Part shown: piece by piece, positions 61,461 through 64,000 of the stretch
How positions within the stretch are numbered: position 1 is the first letter of the stretch
Layout of the letters: every line of letters begins with the position of its first letter
Source of the DNA: UBA2396 sp038042175
GTDB taxonomy: Bacteria > Planctomycetota > Phycisphaerae > Phycisphaerales > UBA1924
Direction: 5' to 3'
NCBI GenBank assembly: GCA_964358855.1
Contig: CAYHQQ010000013.1
Span: forward strand, 1 to 64,000
Length of the DNA: 64,000 nt
Position numbers and translations under genes: made by a program
Notes under the pieces: model-generated
Database searches by the model: none
Told to the model about the DNA's origin: nothing
The model's input: only the letters and a program-made list of their open reading frames with translations

Positions 61461-62257
61461 ACGCCTCACCGCTCGAACCGACGCCGCCAACACCCTCCGG
61501 GCCCGGCCCCTTGATCCTCATCATCGAGGACGAAGCGCCCATCCGCAAGTTCCTGCGTGCCACGCTCACCGCGCACGGCTACCGCCTGGTCGAGGCGGCC
61601 ACCGCCCGCGACGGGCTGGTGCAGGCCGGCATGCAGCCGCCCGATCTCATTGTGCTCGACCTGGGCCTTCCCGATGGCGACGGACTGGACGTCACACGTC
61701 AGCTCCGCACCTGGACCAGCGTGCCCATCATCGTGCTCTCGGCCCGCGGGCAGGAGAGCGACAAGGTGGCCGCACTCGACGCCGGCGCCGACGACTACCT
61801 CACCAAGCCGTTCGGCGTGGGCGAGCTCACCGCCCGCATTCGCGTCGCCCTTCGCCACGCCGCCCGCCCGGGTGCACCCGGTACCGCCGGATCGAGTTCG
61901 GTGTACGAAACGTCGGCCGATGGGAGAACAATCCGCGTGGACCTGGCGGCCCGCCTCGTGCGTGTGCAGGATGACGCGTCGACCGTCGCTCCCGCCGAGC
62001 TGCGCCTCACGCCCACGGAATTCAAACTGCTGGCGTTCCTGATCAAGCACGCGGGCAAGGTGCTCACGCACCAGCAAATTCTTCGTGAAGTTTGGGGGCC
62101 CACGCACCAGAGCGACGTGCAGTACCTGCGTGTGTACGCGGGACAACTGCGCCAGAAGCTGGAAAGAGACGCCGCACAACCAAGGTTTCTCATCACCGAA
62201 CCCGGGGTGGGGTACCGGCTGATCGAGGAAAGCGGGCGACGAGGTTTGAACTCGTGA
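61457..62257 (+). CDS. kdpE: Response regulator KdpE
   Basis: 266 residues: receiver domain with phosphoacceptor D67 (VLDLGLPDGDG) and K116 (YLTKPFG), and a winged-helix DNA-binding domain (LTPTEFKLLAFLIKHAGKVLTHQQILREVWG, about 186-218). It binds promoter DNA of the kdp operon when phosphorylated. Coupled to kdpD by ATGA. Its last codons (..SGRRGLNS) run into the tRNA-Gly gene on the other strand, giving an extension of about nine residues beyond the usual GVGYRL end. Confidence 0.95.
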   Translation: MNASPLEPTPPTPSGPGPLILIIEDEAPIRKFLRATLTAHGYRLVEAATARDGLVQAGMQPPDLIVLDLGLPDGDGLDVTRQLRTWTSVPIIVLSARGQESDKVAALDAGADDYLTKPFGVGELTARIRVALRHAARPGAPGTAGSSSVYETSADGRTIRVDLAARLVRVQDDASTVAPAELRLTPTEFKLLAFLIKHAGKVLTHQQILREVWGPTHQSDVQYLRVYAGQLRQKLERDAAQPRFLITEPGVGYRLIEESGRRGLNS

Positions 62258-62302
62258 CCTACGCGTTGGGAACGCGTCGCTCTACCACTGAGCTACGCCC
62301 GC
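62231..62302 (-). tRNA. tRNA-Gly (anticodon CCC)
   Basis: Folds as a full cloverleaf: acceptor GCGGGCG/CGCCCGC, D arm GCTC-AGTGGTA-GAGC, anticodon stem ACGCG/CGCGT with loop TTCCCAA (CCC at 34-36), T arm ACGAG-TTCAAAC-CTCGT, discriminator U73. CCA is not encoded. It reads GGG. Its 3' end overlaps the last 27 bases of kdpE in convergent orientation. Confidence 0.97.
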
Positions 62303-62411
62303 ATGAACACCGACATTCTACCGCCGGTGAACCGCCGAGTATAGCCGATCAAGCCAGGGGTCAACCGGTGCCCCCTCGTCGGCCGTCCGCCGGCGAGGTA
62401 CGCTTGGGACC

Positions 62412-63674
62412 ATGATGCCATATTCCATCCTGATCGCGATCGCGTGCCTGGTGCCCCGGTCGCTCGCCCTTCAGCCCACGCCCGCCGACATGCCCCAGGT
62501 CCCGGGTGCAGTGCCCGTGGTCCTGCGGGTCGCGACGTTCAACATCGAGGATGTACGCACCGACGATCTCAAGAATGCGGCCCACCCGCGCCTGAGACGC
62601 CTGGCCGAGGTCATCCAACGCATCCGCCCCAACATCATCCTCCTCAACGAGATCGCCTACGACATGCCCGGCTCGCCGGGATGGAGCCAGGGCGACGGAC
62701 AGGGGCAGAACGGCCAGCGCTTCGCCGATACCTTCCTGAGCGTGGCCCAGGCTTCCGACGTGACGCCGATCAAATACAAAGCGTACATGGCGCCGTCCAA
62801 CACGGGGCTCTTCAGCGGACTGGATCTGGATCACGACGGCAAGGTCACCGCGACCTATCCCGCGCCGCCCTCGGCCAAGAGCGACGGCACGGCGGGCGAG
62901 CAGTCCAAGGGCGGCATCGCCTTCGCCGGCGACTGCTGGGGCTTTGGCACCTTTCCCGGGCAGTACGCGATGGCCCTCCTGGTCGATGAGCGCCTGACCA
63001 TCGACACCGACAGGGTGCGGACCTTCCAGAACCTCCCGTGGGATTACATGCCCGGGGCGATGTTCCCCCTCAAGCCCGACGCCACCGACTGGCACCCGCC
63101 GGCGGTGCGGGCGGTGGTGCGTCTCTCGAGCAAGTCGCACTGGGACGTGCCGGTGAAGCTGCCCAACGGCGCCGAACTCCACATGCTGTGCAGCCATCCG
63201 ACGCCCCCGGTCTTCGATGGCCCCGAGAAACGCAACGCCAGACGCAACCACGACGAGATCCGCTTCTGGCGCGACTATGTCGCCAACGAGCCTTACATCG
63301 TCGACGATCAAGGGCTCGTGGGCGGGCTGATCATGGGGAAGGACGGGCCCAGGCTCAACGTGACGCTGCCGTTTGTCGTGCTGGGCGACCTCAACGCCGA
63401 TCCCAAGAAGGGCGACTCGATGGACTCGCCGATGAAGCTCCTGTTCGCGAGCCGCCACTTGAACTCCCAGGTCACGCCCGCGAGCGATGTGGCGGTCGAA
63501 GGGCTTGAGGCGACCGACACCGCGAGCTTTAGGCTCCGCGTCGACTACGTGCTCCCCTCCAAGTCGCTCAAGGTCCTCGCCTCGGGCATCTGGCGCCAGA
63601 AGCCCGCCGGCGAATCCAAATTCCCCAGCGACCACTTCCCCGTCTGGATGGAAATCGAAGTCCCGGGAAATTGA
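62412..63674 (+). CDS. Exported endonuclease/exonuclease/phosphatase-fold protein
   Basis: 420 residues: signal peptide (about 1-20), then the EEP fold: VATFNIEDVR, NIILLNEIAYD (metal-binding Glu), SDHFPVWMEIEV (catalytic His/Asp) and VVLGDLNADPK (Asn). The family includes secreted nucleases, sphingomyelinases and phosphatases. Calcium-like loop DLDHDGKVT (about 137-145) is a detail of its inserted region. The substrate is not known. Confidence 0.87.
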   Translation: MMPYSILIAIACLVPRSLALQPTPADMPQVPGAVPVVLRVATFNIEDVRTDDLKNAAHPRLRRLAEVIQRIRPNIILLNEIAYDMPGSPGWSQGDGQGQNGQRFADTFLSVAQASDVTPIKYKAYMAPSNTGLFSGLDLDHDGKVTATYPAPPSAKSDGTAGEQSKGGIAFAGDCWGFGTFPGQYAMALLVDERLTIDTDRVRTFQNLPWDYMPGAMFPLKPDATDWHPPAVRAVVRLSSKSHWDVPVKLPNGAELHMLCSHPTPPVFDGPEKRNARRNHDEIRFWRDYVANEPYIVDDQGLVGGLIMGKDGPRLNVTLPFVVLGDLNADPKKGDSMDSPMKLLFASRHLNSQVTPASDVAVEGLEATDTASFRLRVDYVLPSKSLKVLASGIWRQKPAGESKFPSDHFPVWMEIEVPGN

Positions 63675-63840
63675 AACACGGAGGGCACGGAGGGGCACGG
63701 AGCAAGGCAGGATCGCGTGAAGGAATTGGAGCGGAAAGGGCAGAAGGCTGAACTTGAAGGCGGAAGGCGGAGTCGATTCAGCCTTCAGCCTTCAAGTTCA
63801 GCCTTCTGCCTTTGCCTTCCTCCGTGCCTCTTCCGTGTTT
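63675..63840. repeat. 166-bp imperfect inverted repeat
   Basis: Near-perfect arms of about 33 bp (63735-63768 with 63781-63813), flanked by a second pair of CACGGAG-type arms (63675-63709 with 63814-63840). It lies between convergent genes and may terminate both; the left part belongs to the AACACGGAG family. Confidence 0.8.
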
Positions 63841-63851
63841 CACTTTCAGCC

Positions 63852-64000
63852 TTACCTCGGCGCCACGATCGTCGATGGCTTCACAACCTCGACGCGGTCC
63901 CTGGCCAGGTCCCACAGGATCTCCGCCGCCCGCACCGGGCTGGCGGTCGTGGAGTCGTAGACGATGATTTCGGCGGACTCGTCGGCCCAGGCCCGCACAG
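63852..64000 (-). CDS. C-terminal fragment of a protein cut by the window edge
   Basis: The last 48 residues end VRAWADESAEIIVYDSTTASPVRAAEILWDLARDRVEVVKPSTIVAPR; the gene continues past 64000. The mixed alpha/beta tail suggests a real gene, but the family cannot be named from this piece. Confidence 0.6.
   Translation of the reverse strand, partial: VRAWADESAEIIVYDSTTASPVRAAEILWDLARDRVEVVKPSTIVAPR

Overview
The window reads as the chromosome of a planctomycete, probably of the Phycisphaerae. The reasons are high GC with G/C-ending codons, secreted proteins ending in a PTPGS-hydrophobic-RRR sorting tail, a long MoxR/DUF58/BatA/von Willebrand operon, many Pro/Ala-rich exported proteins, and families of short palindromic repeats between genes. 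This placement is inferred from gene content; no rRNA lies in the window.

Layout. 0.3-4 kb: malate dehydrogenase, an exported CpeT-like/FKBP fusion and a DnaJ-type chaperone. 3.9-6.0 kb: a two-gene cassette (SUKH-type protein and esterase lipoprotein) between perfect 29-bp inverted repeats. 6-9 kb: a transaldolase-like aldolase and three tandem paralogous exported proteins with planctomycete sorting tails. 9.3-19.3 kb: acyl-CoA ligase, SPOR lipoprotein, two unknown exported proteins, a VIT/VWA protein, a 2-oxoacid dehydrogenase E2 and a secreted esterase. 19.3-36.8 kb: an eleven-gene minus-strand operon running from two lipoproteins (COG3014-like and LpoB-like) through an NHL propeller lipoprotein, VWA membrane protein, MoxR ATPase, calcium-binding-like protein, DUF58, BatA-like VWA and a large membrane protein to an ABC ATPase and permease, with several 1-4 bp overlaps. 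36.9-41.5 kb: fatty-acid desaturase, cyclopropane-fatty-acid-type methyltransferase, ribosomal protein L19, a cyclodeaminase and a zinc/iron-chelating-domain protein. 42-47 kb: an ECF sigma factor, then a second large membrane protein with its own ABC ATPase, paralogous to the end of the long operon. 47-52 kb: a Sua5 enzyme with an unusual C-terminus, two exported proteins and an outer-membrane beta-barrel. 52-62 kb: a complete kdp potassium system (small leader gene, F, A, B, C, D, E) interrupted by two genes from toxin-immunity-like families and ending inside a tRNA-Gly gene. 62-64 kb: an exported endonuclease/phosphatase-fold protein and the tail of one more gene.

How the genes work together. 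The Kdp genes form a regulated high-affinity K+ uptake pump: KdpFABC in the membrane, KdpD/KdpE as sensor and regulator. The long minus-strand operon looks like one cell-envelope machine in which a MoxR AAA+ ATPase acts on VWA proteins, an ABC exporter shares the transcript, and lipoproteins of the LpoB type link it to peptidoglycan synthesis; its substrate is unknown. The desaturase and the methyltransferase next to it could act in sequence on membrane acyl chains.

The most unusual signals are intergenic palindromes that have entered coding sequence (inside KdpB and at the C-terminus of Sua5), the immunity-family genes in the kdp operon, the CpeT-FKBP fusion, and the two related VWA/ABC envelope modules. 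All functions are assigned by reading the sequence; no database search was run.
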